This document shows, in pieces, positions 43,188 to 52,330 of a DNA stretch of 64,000 nt. Both the position numbers and the translations under genes were made by a program. The stretch's first letter is position 1, and each line of letters opens with the position of its first letter. The stretch comes from Tolypothrix tenuis PCC 7101 (GTDB taxonomy: Bacteria; Cyanobacteriota; Cyanobacteriia; Cyanobacteriales; Nostocaceae). The notes under the pieces are model-generated. The model saw nothing but the letters and a program-made list of their open reading frames with translations. It was not told the origin of the DNA and did no database searches. The stretch spans positions 372,001-436,000 of the forward strand of contig NZ_AP018248.1 in the NCBI RefSeq assembly GCF_002368295.1, read 5' to 3'.

Positions 43188-45649
43188 TGTTCGGATTTTT
43201 TCACTATCCCTCCCATGTCAACAGTTTCATTCCTCATGGGCATTGTTATCTCTGGAAAACAGGATTAGTGTGGCTCCACATTATTTCTGACGCGACAATT
43301 GCCTTGGCTTATTATTCTATTCCTCTGCTACTGCTTTACCTGATTTCTAAACGCAAAGATGTTCCTTTTAATGGAGTTTTTGTCTTATTTAGTGCTTTTA
43401 TCCTTGCCTGTGGTACTGGACATTGGATGGAAATTTGGACGCTTTGGCATCCTGATTACTGGATTACAGGCGTTTTAAAAGCTTTTACTGCCATTATTTC
43501 CATATATACAGCATTTACATTAATTCACCTCATTCCTCAAGCTCTCACGCTACCCAGCCCGGCTCAGTTAAAAGCTATCAATAAAGACCTTTCACATGAA
43601 ATTATTGAGCGCATAAAAACGGAACAAGCTTTACTACGCATTAGTAAGGCTGTGGAAAGCGTTAGTGATGCTATTGGGATAGCGGATGTTACAGGTAAGT
43701 CAATTTATCAAAATCCTGCCTTTATTAATTTGTTCGGTTATACAGTTGACGCACTGAATGCTGCTGGCGGGCCAATAGCAGTCTACAACAACCCAGAGCA
43801 AGCACAAACTATCTTCGCTACTATTGGTAACGGTCAGTCTTGGCGTGGTGAAATCACTATGCAACAAGCTAGTGGTAAAACAATGCAAATCGATTTACGG
43901 GCAGATGCTATCAAGGATCGGACTGGTAAGATTATTGCTTTAGTTGGTGTGCATACAGATATTACTGAGCGTAAGCAGGCAGAAGCGCAACTACAAACTG
44001 CTCAACAGTTTATGTGTTCTGTAATCCAAGCAATGCCTATAGCAGTCTTTGTGAAAGATGCTACTGACCTGCGCTTTGTTTTATGCAATCGAGCCGCCCA
44101 AGAGTTGGTTGGTGTCAGCGCTGATGAAATATTAGGCAAGACCGATTATGATTTTTTTCCTCAACAAGAAGCTGATTTTTTTACTCAGCGAGATGAAGAA
44201 GCACTGACTAGCAAAAAAGTTATAGAAATTCCTGAAGAGATAGTTCATCCAAACAATGGCGGTGGCGAAACCCGCATTTTGCACATTAGAAAAACTCCTA
44301 TTATCGATGCTCAAGATCAGCCCCAATATTTGCTGGTAATTCGAGAAGATATCACAGAGCAGAAACAAATTCAGGCTGCACTCACAGCCAGCGAAGCGAA
44401 GTTCCGTAGCTTGGTAGAAAATGCTAACGATGCAATTTATGCCATGACAATTGATGGCATATTTACTTATCTTTCTCCAAACTTTACGCGTATGTTTGGA
44501 TATGAAATATCAGAATTTATAGGGCAATCTTTCGTACCGATGATTCATCCAGACGATGTGGCAAATTTTATGGAGTTTCTGCACAAAGTTGCCCAAACAG
44601 GTCAAAAACAAGCTGGACTTGAGGTAAGAGTTAAACGTAAGGATGGCACTTACGGCTGGATTACATCCAACACTTCCCCCGTCATTGATACTAATGAAGA
44701 GGTTGTCAGTTTTCAAGGTATTATTCGCGACATTACTAATCGCAAACAAGCAGAAGCGCTACTCCAGCAGCAAGCAATAGAACTAGCGCAGACTCTCAAA
44801 CAATTGCAAACTACTCAATCACAACTCATCCAGAGTGAGAAAATGTCTTCTTTAGGTCAATTAGTCGCTGGAGTTGCCCACGAAATCAATAATCCAGTTA
44901 GTTTTATTTATGGCAATTTAGCTCACGCTAACAGCTATACTCAGCAACTGCTAAATCTAATTCAGCTTTACCAAAGCAACTATCCAAATCCTGTAGAAGA
45001 AATTCAACAAGAAATTGAAGCTCTTGACCTTGATTTTTTAATAGATGACATACCAAAACTGTTTTCTTCTATGGAAGCAGGTGCCGGGCGTATCCGTCAA
45101 ATTGTTGATTCTCTGCGGACTTTCTCGCGACTAGACGAAGCTGAATTGAAAGCAGTAGATATCCACAAAGGTATCGAAAGCACTTTGATGATTTTAGATC
45201 ATCGCTTGAAACTAAAGCCCAACCAGCCACAAATTCAAGTTATTAAAGATTATGACAATTTACCTTTAGTAGAGTGTTATGCCGGGCCGCTGAATCAAGT
45301 ATTTTTAAATATTTTGGCAAATGCTTTAGATGCCTTGGAAGATTCATTAATCCAAGGAAAACTTACACATAACCAGCCACAAATTAGCATTTGTACTCAA
45401 CAGCTACCTAGCAAACAAATAGTTATCCGCATCATCGATAACGGCCCTGGTATTCCCGAACAAGTTAGGCAAAAGTTATTTGACCCGTTTTTTACTACCA
45501 AAGCTGTAGGTAAAGGTACTGGTTTAGGTTTGTCTATTAGCTATCAAATTATTACCGAGCGACATGGTGGTTCATTACAGTGTATTTCCTCACCAAACGA
45601 GGGCGCAGAATTTATCATTGAAATTCCAGTTGCACAGATGCATAAGTAA
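43184..45649 (+). CDS. Ethylene-receptor-like histidine kinase with three PAS domains
   Basis: 821 residues. The N-terminal membrane domain (about 25-120, three helices) matches the plant ETR1 ethylene-binding domain with a constant offset of 11: Asp36, Tyr43, Ile46, Pro47, Ile73, Cys76, His80 correspond to ETR1 Asp25, Tyr32, Ile35, Pro36, Ile62, Cys65, His69. The Cys and His are the copper ligands. Then PAS1 (about 153-262), PAS2 (275-393), PAS3 (405-523), HisKA with H566 in GVAHEINNP and HATPase (about 695-815). Known relatives include Synechocystis Slr1212 (UirS/Etr1), an ethylene- and light-linked phototaxis kinase. It may therefore sense ethylene; light sensing through a PAS/GAF is not shown here. 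Confidence 0.93.
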   Translation: MMFGFFHYPSHVNSFIPHGHCYLWKTGLVWLHIISDATIALAYYSIPLLLLYLISKRKDVPFNGVFVLFSAFILACGTGHWMEIWTLWHPDYWITGVLKAFTAIISIYTAFTLIHLIPQALTLPSPAQLKAINKDLSHEIIERIKTEQALLRISKAVESVSDAIGIADVTGKSIYQNPAFINLFGYTVDALNAAGGPIAVYNNPEQAQTIFATIGNGQSWRGEITMQQASGKTMQIDLRADAIKDRTGKIIALVGVHTDITERKQAEAQLQTAQQFMCSVIQAMPIAVFVKDATDLRFVLCNRAAQELVGVSADEILGKTDYDFFPQQEADFFTQRDEEALTSKKVIEIPEEIVHPNNGGGETRILHIRKTPIIDAQDQPQYLLVIREDITEQKQIQAALTASEAKFRSLVENANDAIYAMTIDGIFTYLSPNFTRMFGYEISEFIGQSFVPMIHPDDVANFMEFLHKVAQTGQKQAGLEVRVKRKDGTYGWITSNTSPVIDTNEEVVSFQGIIRDITNRKQAEALLQQQAIELAQTLKQLQTTQSQLIQSEKMSSLGQLVAGVAHEINNPVSFIYGNLAHANSYTQQLLNLIQLYQSNYPNPVEEIQQEIEALDLDFLIDDIPKLFSSMEAGAGRIRQIVDSLRTFSRLDEAELKAVDIHKGIESTLMILDHRLKLKPNQPQIQVIKDYDNLPLVECYAGPLNQVFLNILANALDALEDSLIQGKLTHNQPQISICTQQLPSKQIVIRIIDNGPGIPEQVRQKLFDPFFTTKAVGKGTGLGLSISYQIITERHGGSLQCISSPNEGAEFIIEIPVAQMHK

Positions 45650-45711
45650 TAAGTAGGGCGGTGCATTTAAAGATAACTAGCTAGTTAGGGCTGTCATTCT
45701 TACAAAGTTCT

Positions 45712-45732
45712 GAGCGGAGGTTTCCTCCGCTC
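45712..45732. other. Strong hairpin GAGCGGAGG-TTT-CCTCCGCTC
   Basis: A perfect 9-bp stem (45712-45720, 45724-45732) with a three-base loop, 62 bases after the kinase stop. There is no T-run behind it, so it may belong to the adjoining repeat rather than act as a terminator. Confidence 0.55.
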
Positions 45733-45862
45733 AACGCCAGTTCGTTCAAGTCGGGAGACCCCTTCGGGTGAATCCTTCGGATACGCTACGCGAGCGGCAG
45801 TCCACTCGGCGGCATAGCCGCACGTGTGGCTGCACTCACCGCCACACGACTGGCTCGACTTT
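45733..45862. repeat. ACGCCAGT...ACTGGC palindromic repeat with GC-rich insert
   Basis: Ends ACGCCAGTTC and CGACTGGCTC are inverted. Between them is GC-rich sequence with CCTTCGG and GCTACGCGAGCGGC motifs. A shorter relative sits at 52497-52545. The gap 45650-46004 has no gene. Confidence 0.65.
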
Positions 45863-46004
45863 GCGCTTTGTCTTTTGTCTTTATCTGGATAAAAATATTA
45901 CCTGCTATGCTCTTTGCTGAATTGAAAACCCATCTCTAGAGCGTTAAGCTATTAAAGCTCAATGCCTAACATGGTTATTAGTGTTTTTCACATCATCAGG
46001 TGTT

Positions 46005-47042
46005 ATGAATAATCCCCTTTTAGACTACAACCCTAGTGGCGTAGGTGAAATTAATGGTAACCTCTTAGGTCTACCCTTCGATTACGAATCGGCAAACCTG
46101 ATTGTGTTTGCTGTACCTTGGGAAGTCACAGTTTCTTATGGCGCAGGAACCGCCAACGGCCCGCAGCAGATCTTAGATGCATCTATTCAATTAGATTTAT
46201 TTGATTTTGATAACTCTGATGGTTGGAAACAAGGAATTTTCATGATGGAAATTCCCCGAGATATTTTAGAAAAGAATGAATATTATCGAGGTTTAGCTGC
46301 AAAAATTATCGAACGCCTCGCCCAAGGGAAAGCACTGACAGATACGCCAGATTTAACACCTGTGCTTACGGAAATTAATCAGGCTTCCCAACAAGTAAAT
46401 CAATGGTTGTTTGAGAATTGCCAAAAAGCAATTAATGATGGTAAGCGAGTCGCGGTGATTGGGGGCGATCACAGTTCGCCTTTAGGATATTTTCAAGCTT
46501 TAGCAGCTAAGTACCCTGAATATGGCATTTTACACTTAGATGCCCACGCAGATTTACGGGATGCATACGAGGGATTTGAGTTTTCTCATGCGTCGATTAT
46601 GTTCAACGCCATGAAAATACCGCAGATTACCAAGTTAGTCCAGGTGGGTTTGCGGGATATTTGCCACGATGAAGTGCAAATAATTGACGAATCACGCGAT
46701 CGCATCATCGCCTATTACGACCCAGCTATCAAACAAAAACTCTATTCGGGAACAACTTGGATTGATTTGTGTCAAGAAATTGTCAGCCATTTACCGGAAT
46801 GCGTTCACATCAGCTTTGATGTTGATGGTTTAGATCCTAAACTCTGCCCAAGTACAGGAACTCCGGTTCCTGGTGGCTTGGAGTTAGAACAAGCGTTTTG
46901 CCTGTTCCGTGAATTGGTGAAGAGTGGCAGAAAAGTTATTGGCTTTGATGTCTGCGAAGTCGGTGATGCTGAGTGGGATGGTAATGTCGGGGCGCGAATC
47001 GTTTACAAACTAGCGAATTTCATGGATTTATCGTGGCGATAA
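46005..47042 (+). CDS. Agmatinase/arginase (ureohydrolase) family protein
   Basis: 345 residues of the ureohydrolase fold, dinuclear-metal hydrolases that release urea or related products from guanidino compounds. Metal motifs: IGGDHSSPLG (about 150-159), LDAHADLRDAYEG (about 177-189) and SFDVDGLDPKLCPSTGTPVPGG (about 270-291). The N-terminal extension (about 1-90) and spacing differ from the compact arginases. Cyanobacteria also have guanidine hydrolase (GdmH/Sll1077) in this family, so agmatine, arginine and guanidine are all possible. The ATG at 46005 is preferred; an in-frame GTG at 45981 precedes it. Confidence 0.88.
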   Translation: MNNPLLDYNPSGVGEINGNLLGLPFDYESANLIVFAVPWEVTVSYGAGTANGPQQILDASIQLDLFDFDNSDGWKQGIFMMEIPRDILEKNEYYRGLAAKIIERLAQGKALTDTPDLTPVLTEINQASQQVNQWLFENCQKAINDGKRVAVIGGDHSSPLGYFQALAAKYPEYGILHLDAHADLRDAYEGFEFSHASIMFNAMKIPQITKLVQVGLRDICHDEVQIIDESRDRIIAYYDPAIKQKLYSGTTWIDLCQEIVSHLPECVHISFDVDGLDPKLCPSTGTPVPGGLELEQAFCLFRELVKSGRKVIGFDVCEVGDAEWDGNVGARIVYKLANFMDLSWR

Positions 47043-47327
47043 ATCGGGCAATCGTGGGCAGAAAAACCCCGACTCTCTATCATGGATGATTCCGAAAAAC
47101 AACTGCCTTTAGACAGATGCATAAATATTCGTTGGTCTGTCAGATTAAAAACGTGAACTCAAATTACACTCACTGGAGATGAGTTTTTCGGTTCTACTCA
47201 CCCAATTTGCCAAGTTCGCGGCAATCAAAGTGAAAGTCAATTGCAGATATCGAGGAAGAATTGTCTTCCCATATCTCAAATCAAGTCCAAGTGACAGGGA
47301 CTTTTGACTTCTGAACCCTATACAGCT

Positions 47328-48419
47328 ATGAAAATCGCACAAATCGCACCCCTGTGGGAACAAGTTCCGCCTGTAACCTACGGTGGAACAGAGCTTGTAG
47401 TGAGCCGTTTGACTGATGAACTGGTACGCAGAGGTCACGAAGTGACACTATTTGCATCTGGTGATTCTCAAACTCTAGCTCGTTTAGAAGCTGGAAGTCC
47501 GCGTGCTTTGCGTTTGGATACTAGCATTAAAGAACCCATAATGTATGAACTCATGCATGTTGGGGAAGTGTTTCAACGCGCTGATGAGTTCGATATTATC
47601 CACTCCCATGTTGGCGTTTGGTCGTTAGCTTTAGCGAGTGTTGTTGCCACTCCAACAGTGCATACCTTGCATGGTATCTTTACCAACGACAATACTAAAG
47701 TATTTCGACAATACAAAACGCAACCATTCATCAGCATTAGTGATGCTCAACGGTTGTTAAACCTGAATTATGCTGCCACCGTTTATAACGGCATCAGCGT
47801 GGAAAAATTCCCATTTTTTGCTGAACCCCAAGATCCACCATATTTAGCCTTCCTGGGACGCTTCTCACCGGAGAAAGGGCCACAACATGCGATCGCCATT
47901 GCCAAAAAGACAGGTTGGCGCTTAAAAATGGCTGGTAAGGTCGATGTAGTCGATAAAAAGTTTTTTGAAGAAGAAGTTGCTCCCCATATAGATGGTAAGC
48001 AAATCGAATTTTTAGGCGAAGTTAATCACGGACAAAAAGCTGAACTGTTGGGTAATGCAGCAATTACGCTGTTCCCTATCACCTGGTGCGAGCCCTTTGG
48101 GTTGGTGATGGCTGAATCTATGGCGACTGGTACACCAGTAATCGCTATGAATATGGGTTCTGTGTCAGAAGTAATTGCGAATGGCGAGACTGGTTATGTT
48201 TGCCAAAGTTACGACGAAATGGCAGATATGATTCCGAAAGCTTTAAAACTCAGTCGCCAAAAATGCCGCGAACACGTCGAGACTAAATTTAGCGTCACCC
48301 AAATGGTTGATGGCTATGAAGCAGTCTACGAAAAAATCGTTGGCGATCGCAACTTCAGACATTGGTTCAATGCTGCGATCAGAAACTCTTTAGAATCTTT
48401 CACATCTTTAAAACGCTAG
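47328..48419 (+). CDS. GT4-family glycosyltransferase
   Basis: A 363-residue GT-B glycosyltransferase with two Rossmann domains. N-terminal: MKIAQIAPLWEQVPPVTYGGTELVVSRL and LVRRGHEVTLFASGDS. C-terminal (from about 165): the nucleotide-sugar motif AFLGRFSPEKGPQHAIAIAKK, then GEVNHGQKAELLGNAAITLFPITWCEPFGLVMAESMATGTPVIA with the EPFGLVMxE signature of GT4. Acceptor unknown. The frame is open to 47304, but the ATG at 47328 matches the standard start of this protein type. A rho-independent terminator lies about 80 bases after the stop. Confidence 0.92.
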   Translation: MKIAQIAPLWEQVPPVTYGGTELVVSRLTDELVRRGHEVTLFASGDSQTLARLEAGSPRALRLDTSIKEPIMYELMHVGEVFQRADEFDIIHSHVGVWSLALASVVATPTVHTLHGIFTNDNTKVFRQYKTQPFISISDAQRLLNLNYAATVYNGISVEKFPFFAEPQDPPYLAFLGRFSPEKGPQHAIAIAKKTGWRLKMAGKVDVVDKKFFEEEVAPHIDGKQIEFLGEVNHGQKAELLGNAAITLFPITWCEPFGLVMAESMATGTPVIAMNMGSVSEVIANGETGYVCQSYDEMADMIPKALKLSRQKCREHVETKFSVTQMVDGYEAVYEKIVGDRNFRHWFNAAIRNSLESFTSLKR

Positions 48420-48497
48420 TCAGAAATTTCTGTCAGCAAATGCTTCCTTAGCCTTCAAACTTGTACAAACTAAACAGTAAATAATCAATCTACATCT

Positions 48498-48527
48498 GCT
48501 CCCCTCATACGGGAGCTTTTATTTTTT
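48498..48527 (+). terminator. Rho-independent terminator after GT4 gene
   Basis: Stem GCTCCC / GGGAGC (48498-48503, 48511-48516) with a 7-base loop, followed by TTTTATTTTTT. A purine-rich AAAAGGGGAAGGG / pyrimidine inverted pair, of the type seen at 8020, follows at about 48568-48655. The rest of the gap to 48731 holds no gene. Confidence 0.8.
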
Positions 48528-48730
48528 CCGGAATAATAGACCTTTTGCAAAAGTGCTTTTTGTAAAAGATGGAAAAAGGGGAAGGGAAAAAAGGGGAATG
48601 GGAAAAGGGAAAGAAAAAACCTTTAACCCTTAACCTTTCCCCCTTTTCCCAACTTCTACAAGAAGTCTAGTCAACACTCCCACAGCCCAGATTATAGTTA
48701 AGCTAGATAAAGTCATATTAAGTATTAATA

Positions 48731-49567
48731 ATGTCTAGTATTAAACAGCACGTAGGCACTTTCGCCAAAAAATTTGTGCCATCCCATAGATTTCTGCGAA
48801 CACAAGAATCTACGATTGACAGAATCCACGTTATTCAAACAGCACTAGATGTGCAATCGATTAAAGTGCTGAACTGGAATATTGCCAAGAAAAATTATGA
48901 CAAAACTTGGTTACAGGATTTTTTCAATATTCTTGAGGAATATCAACCAGACCTAATTTTTTTACAAGAATTCCGCCTAGATGTAGATGCAGATAAGGTC
49001 GCAGAATTGATAAATATGAGTTGGAATTTTGCGCCTAACTTTATTGATGCTCATCATCAAACTTACGCGGGAATTTTCACAGCAGCTAAAATTAGTCCTT
49101 TAAAAAAGAGAGCTATCATCACAAAACATTATGAACCAATTATTAAAACTCCTAAAGTTTCTCTAATGACTGAATATCCTCTATCTCATCACAAAGATAG
49201 CCTTTTAACTATCAATAGTCATTTAATAAATTTTGTAAATATCACTAAGTTTAAAACCCAACTTCATGAATTAGAAATCGCCCTATCTACCCATCAAGGG
49301 CCGATTATCTTTGCTGGGGATTTTAATACTTGGAGTCGCAAACGAGCATTACTTTTATATAAAGTAGCTACTCGCTTAGGATTAATGCCAGTAGCTTTTG
49401 CACCTCATCAAAGTAATAAAATTAAACGCTTCTTATTATCACCACCTTTAGACTATATATTTTACCGAGGACTCAATGAACAAAAAACCAGTGCCAAAGT
49501 ACTAGAACATATTAATTCATCGGATCACAAGCCATTATTGGCAGAATTTAGTTATATCAATAATTAA
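48731..49567 (+). CDS. Endonuclease/exonuclease/phosphatase (EEP) family protein
   Basis: 278 residues of the EEP metallo-phosphatase superfamily. Visible: VLNWNIAKKNYDK (Asn site, about 47-59), LIFLQEFRLD (catalytic Glu, about 75-84), IFAGDFNTWSR (Asp-Asn, about 195-205) and the C-terminal HINSSDHKPLLAEF with the catalytic Asp-His. No nuclease-specific insertions can be named. The position 21 bases before the cardiolipin synthase start, on the same strand, suggests a shared operon and perhaps a lipid phosphate or phosphodiester substrate; this is inference. ATG at 48731. Confidence 0.88.
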   Translation: MSSIKQHVGTFAKKFVPSHRFLRTQESTIDRIHVIQTALDVQSIKVLNWNIAKKNYDKTWLQDFFNILEEYQPDLIFLQEFRLDVDADKVAELINMSWNFAPNFIDAHHQTYAGIFTAAKISPLKKRAIITKHYEPIIKTPKVSLMTEYPLSHHKDSLLTINSHLINFVNITKFKTQLHELEIALSTHQGPIIFAGDFNTWSRKRALLLYKVATRLGLMPVAFAPHQSNKIKRFLLSPPLDYIFYRGLNEQKTSAKVLEHINSSDHKPLLAEFSYINN

Positions 49568-49588
49568 AATAATTAATATAAATTGGGA

Positions 49589-51031
49589 ATGATTATAGAT
49601 ACTGGTGCTATAACTCTTTTTAGTGCAGCTACAGTTGTGGTTCATGCTTTAGGAATCGCCCATGCAGCTCATGCAGTGATGAATGTTCGTTCTTCTCAAG
49701 GAGCGATCGCTTGGGGAATTTCTTTAGTTACCTTTCCTTGGCTAGCTATTCCCTTGTATTGGATTTTAGGTAGAACTAAATTTCATGGATATGCAGAAGC
49801 CTTGCGCTTAGTTTATGCACAGCACCATAAGCTAGCTCGTCAAACATATAATGATATTGCTAAATTTCAAGTACCGTTATCAAATAAAATAGCAACCCTA
49901 CAACCATTAGCCGAAACATTTACAGGAGTTCCTTTTACATCAGGTAACGCAGCCGAATTGCTAATTGATGGTAAGAGAACTTATAAAGCCATGTTGAGTG
50001 CGATCGCCATCGCCACCAATTATATTTTGCTACAATCTTACATCGTTAATGATGACCAAGCAGGTCACGAGTTTAAAGAAGCATTAATTGCGAAAGCCCA
50101 GCAAGGAGTAAACATTTACTTTCTCTACGATGAAATAGGCTCTAACAAATTATCTCGCTCTTATCTTCAATCTCTACGAAAATCTGGTATTCAAGTTAGT
50201 GCTTTCCACACCACTAAAGGTAAAGGTAATCGCTTCCAACTCAACTTTCGCAACCACCGTAAAATTTTAGTAGTAGATGGTGAAATAGCTTTTGTTGGTG
50301 GTTTAAATATTGGCGACGAATATTTAGGAAAAAATCCTCGCCTCAGCCCTTGGCGAGATACTCACATGAAACTTCAAGGGCCAACTGTCCAAAGTTTACA
50401 AGCATCTTTTCTGCAAGATTGGTATTGGGCGACTCGCCAATTACTTGATGTCAATTGGCAGATTAAACCTAATCGCGAACTGAATCAAAGTGCATTTGTA
50501 CTTCCCACAGGCCCCGCAGATCGTTTAAAAGCCTGTAATCTTTTCTTTGTCAATGCTATCAATGAAGCGCAAAATCGCCTATGGATTGCGACTCCTTATT
50601 TTGTCCCTGATGACGCTACTTTAACAGCATTGAAACTCGCTTCCATGCGCGGCGTAGATGTGCGAATCCTCTTACCAAATCGCCCGGATCATTTATTTGT
50701 TTATCTCTGTTCTTTTTCCTACTATAGCGAAATGGAAGCGTTTGGAATCAAACTTTATCGCTACAAACATGGATTCATGCATCAAAAAATTATTCTCATC
50801 GATGACGACATGGCAGGGGTAGGAACGGTTAACTTAGATAATCGTTCATTTTTCCTTAATTTTGAAGTCATGGGTTTTGTCGCTGCACCCCAATTTGTAA
50901 CCAGTGTAGAGAGAATGTTAAAGGATGATTTAGCTGTTTCTGTTGCAGTTGATTTCTCGGACTATAAAAGAAAACCTTTGTGGTTTAAGTTAGCTGTGAG
51001 AATATCTCGTTTGTTGATGCCATTGCTGTGA
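49589..51031 (+). CDS. cls: Cardiolipin synthase (PLD superfamily)
   Basis: Condenses phosphatidylglycerol to cardiolipin at the membrane. 480 residues with two N-terminal hydrophobic segments (about 5-30 and 37-60), then two PLD domains: NHRKILVVDGEIAFVGGLNIGDEY at about 222-245 (H223, K225) and MHQKIILIDDDMAGVGTVNLDNRS at about 397-420 (H398, K400). Both catalytic HxK motifs are intact. Start: TTG 49583 is two codons upstream; the ATG at 49589 is chosen. The partner upstream is the EEP protein. Cyanobacterial membranes have little cardiolipin, so the physiological product deserves caution. Confidence 0.93.
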   Translation: MIIDTGAITLFSAATVVVHALGIAHAAHAVMNVRSSQGAIAWGISLVTFPWLAIPLYWILGRTKFHGYAEALRLVYAQHHKLARQTYNDIAKFQVPLSNKIATLQPLAETFTGVPFTSGNAAELLIDGKRTYKAMLSAIAIATNYILLQSYIVNDDQAGHEFKEALIAKAQQGVNIYFLYDEIGSNKLSRSYLQSLRKSGIQVSAFHTTKGKGNRFQLNFRNHRKILVVDGEIAFVGGLNIGDEYLGKNPRLSPWRDTHMKLQGPTVQSLQASFLQDWYWATRQLLDVNWQIKPNRELNQSAFVLPTGPADRLKACNLFFVNAINEAQNRLWIATPYFVPDDATLTALKLASMRGVDVRILLPNRPDHLFVYLCSFSYYSEMEAFGIKLYRYKHGFMHQKIILIDDDMAGVGTVNLDNRSFFLNFEVMGFVAAPQFVTSVERMLKDDLAVSVAVDFSDYKRKPLWFKLAVRISRLLMPLL

Positions 51032-51102
51032 ATATTTACTAATGATTAGTTTTAAAAGCTTGTTTACTACTGCTAAAAAGAGTAACTCAAGGAGCGATCG
51101 CC

Positions 51103-51231
51103 TTAACTATCCACAATATCGGTGAGTGCTTCATTAATGACATCATCGCTGACACCAGGCCGTTTTAAAGGGTCTATGAGAGCAAAAATACCTCTCTTTA
51201 ACTGCTGTTCTCTCTCAACAGTTAGATGCAC
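51103..51231 (-). pseudogene. Short ORF, possibly the 3' end of a lost gene (42 codons)
   Basis: The reverse strand is open from GTG 51231 (MHLTVEREQQLKRG) to TAA 51103, with protein-like composition (IFALIDPLKRPGVSDDVINEALTDIVDS). The hairpin CACCCTG/CAGGGTG at 51229-51247 overlaps its start. There is no ribosome binding site. It may be the relic C-terminus of a larger protein, a small antitoxin-like protein, or chance. Confidence 0.3.
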
Positions 51232-51292
51232 CCTGTTTAGCAGGGTGTGATCCTATGAAAGGGCGCTTGAAAGAGTTTGGGGAAGAAAAATA

Positions 51293-52330
51293 GTGGATAT
51301 CAGCAGGCGGGATTTAATAAAAGTAGTTTCTACTTCTGGTTTAGTTGCAGCCGGGTTAGCAGGTGGAGAAGCATTATTTTCAAAAGCCTCAGCCCAAAAT
51401 ACACCGACTCCCACTCAAACCAAAAGCGGCGAAATGCTCTACAGAACCTTGGGTCGCACAGGAGAAAAAGTCTCTGTGATTGGCTTAGGTGGTCATCATA
51501 TTGGGCGACCTAAAGATGAGCAAGAAGGTATCCGTCTCGTCCGTGCTGCAATTGACCGTGGCATCAATTTTATGGATAACAGCTGGGACTACCATAACGG
51601 AGGCAGCGAAATTCGCATGGGTAAAGCCCTCCAAGACGGTTACCGTCAAAAGGTTTTTCTCATGACTAAAATTGACGGACGCACTAAAGATGCTGCTACT
51701 AAGCAAATTAATGATTCTTTAAAACGATTGCAGACGGATAGGATTGATTTACTACAACATCATGAAATCATCCGCATGGAAGATCCTGACCGCATCTTCG
51801 CTTCTGGGGGTGCAATGGAAGCGGTGTTAGAAGCGCAAAAAGCCGGAAAAATTCGCTACATCGGCTTTACCGGACACAAAGACCCGTTAATCCACTCGAG
51901 AATGCTAGAGGTTGCTGCTCAAAATAACTTCCGTTTTGACACAGTGCAGATGCCATTAAATGTCATGGATGCTCATTTCCGCAGTTTTGAACGGCAAGTT
52001 TTACCCAGACTGGTAAAAGATGGTATCGGTGTGCTGGGGATGAAATCAATGGGCGACCAAATAATTCTTAAAAGCAACACAGTCAAGCCTATCGAATGCC
52101 TGCATTATGCGATGAATTTACCAACATCAACTGTAATTACAGGTATTGAAAGCATGGAAATTCTTAACCAAGCATTCGAGGCAGTACGCACCTTTAAACC
52201 CATGAGTCAAGAACAAGTTAGAGAATTACTAAATCGCACTCGTGAAGTAGCAGCAAAAGGTCAGTACGAACTATTTAAAACTAGTAGTCAGTTTGATAGC
52301 ACAGCTAAAAATCCCGAATGGTTAGGATAA
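51293..52330 (+). CDS. Tat-exported aldo/keto reductase
   Basis: 345 residues. N-terminal twin-arginine signal: SRRDLIKVV then a hydrophobic stretch (STSGLVAAGLAGGEALF) and a likely cleavage near KASAQN (about 33-35). Mature aldo/keto reductase barrel: RTLGRTGEKVSVIGLGGHHIG, INFMDNSWDYHNGGSE with the catalytic Asp/Tyr, VFLMTKIDGR (Lys), LLQHHEI (His) and the C-terminal NADPH-binding ITGIESMEI. Export before or after cofactor loading makes it unusual; the substrate is unknown. GTG start at 51293, preceded by GGGGAAG. Confidence 0.93.
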   Translation: MDISRRDLIKVVSTSGLVAAGLAGGEALFSKASAQNTPTPTQTKSGEMLYRTLGRTGEKVSVIGLGGHHIGRPKDEQEGIRLVRAAIDRGINFMDNSWDYHNGGSEIRMGKALQDGYRQKVFLMTKIDGRTKDAATKQINDSLKRLQTDRIDLLQHHEIIRMEDPDRIFASGGAMEAVLEAQKAGKIRYIGFTGHKDPLIHSRMLEVAAQNNFRFDTVQMPLNVMDAHFRSFERQVLPRLVKDGIGVLGMKSMGDQIILKSNTVKPIECLHYAMNLPTSTVITGIESMEILNQAFEAVRTFKPMSQEQVRELLNRTREVAAKGQYELFKTSSQFDSTAKNPEWLG

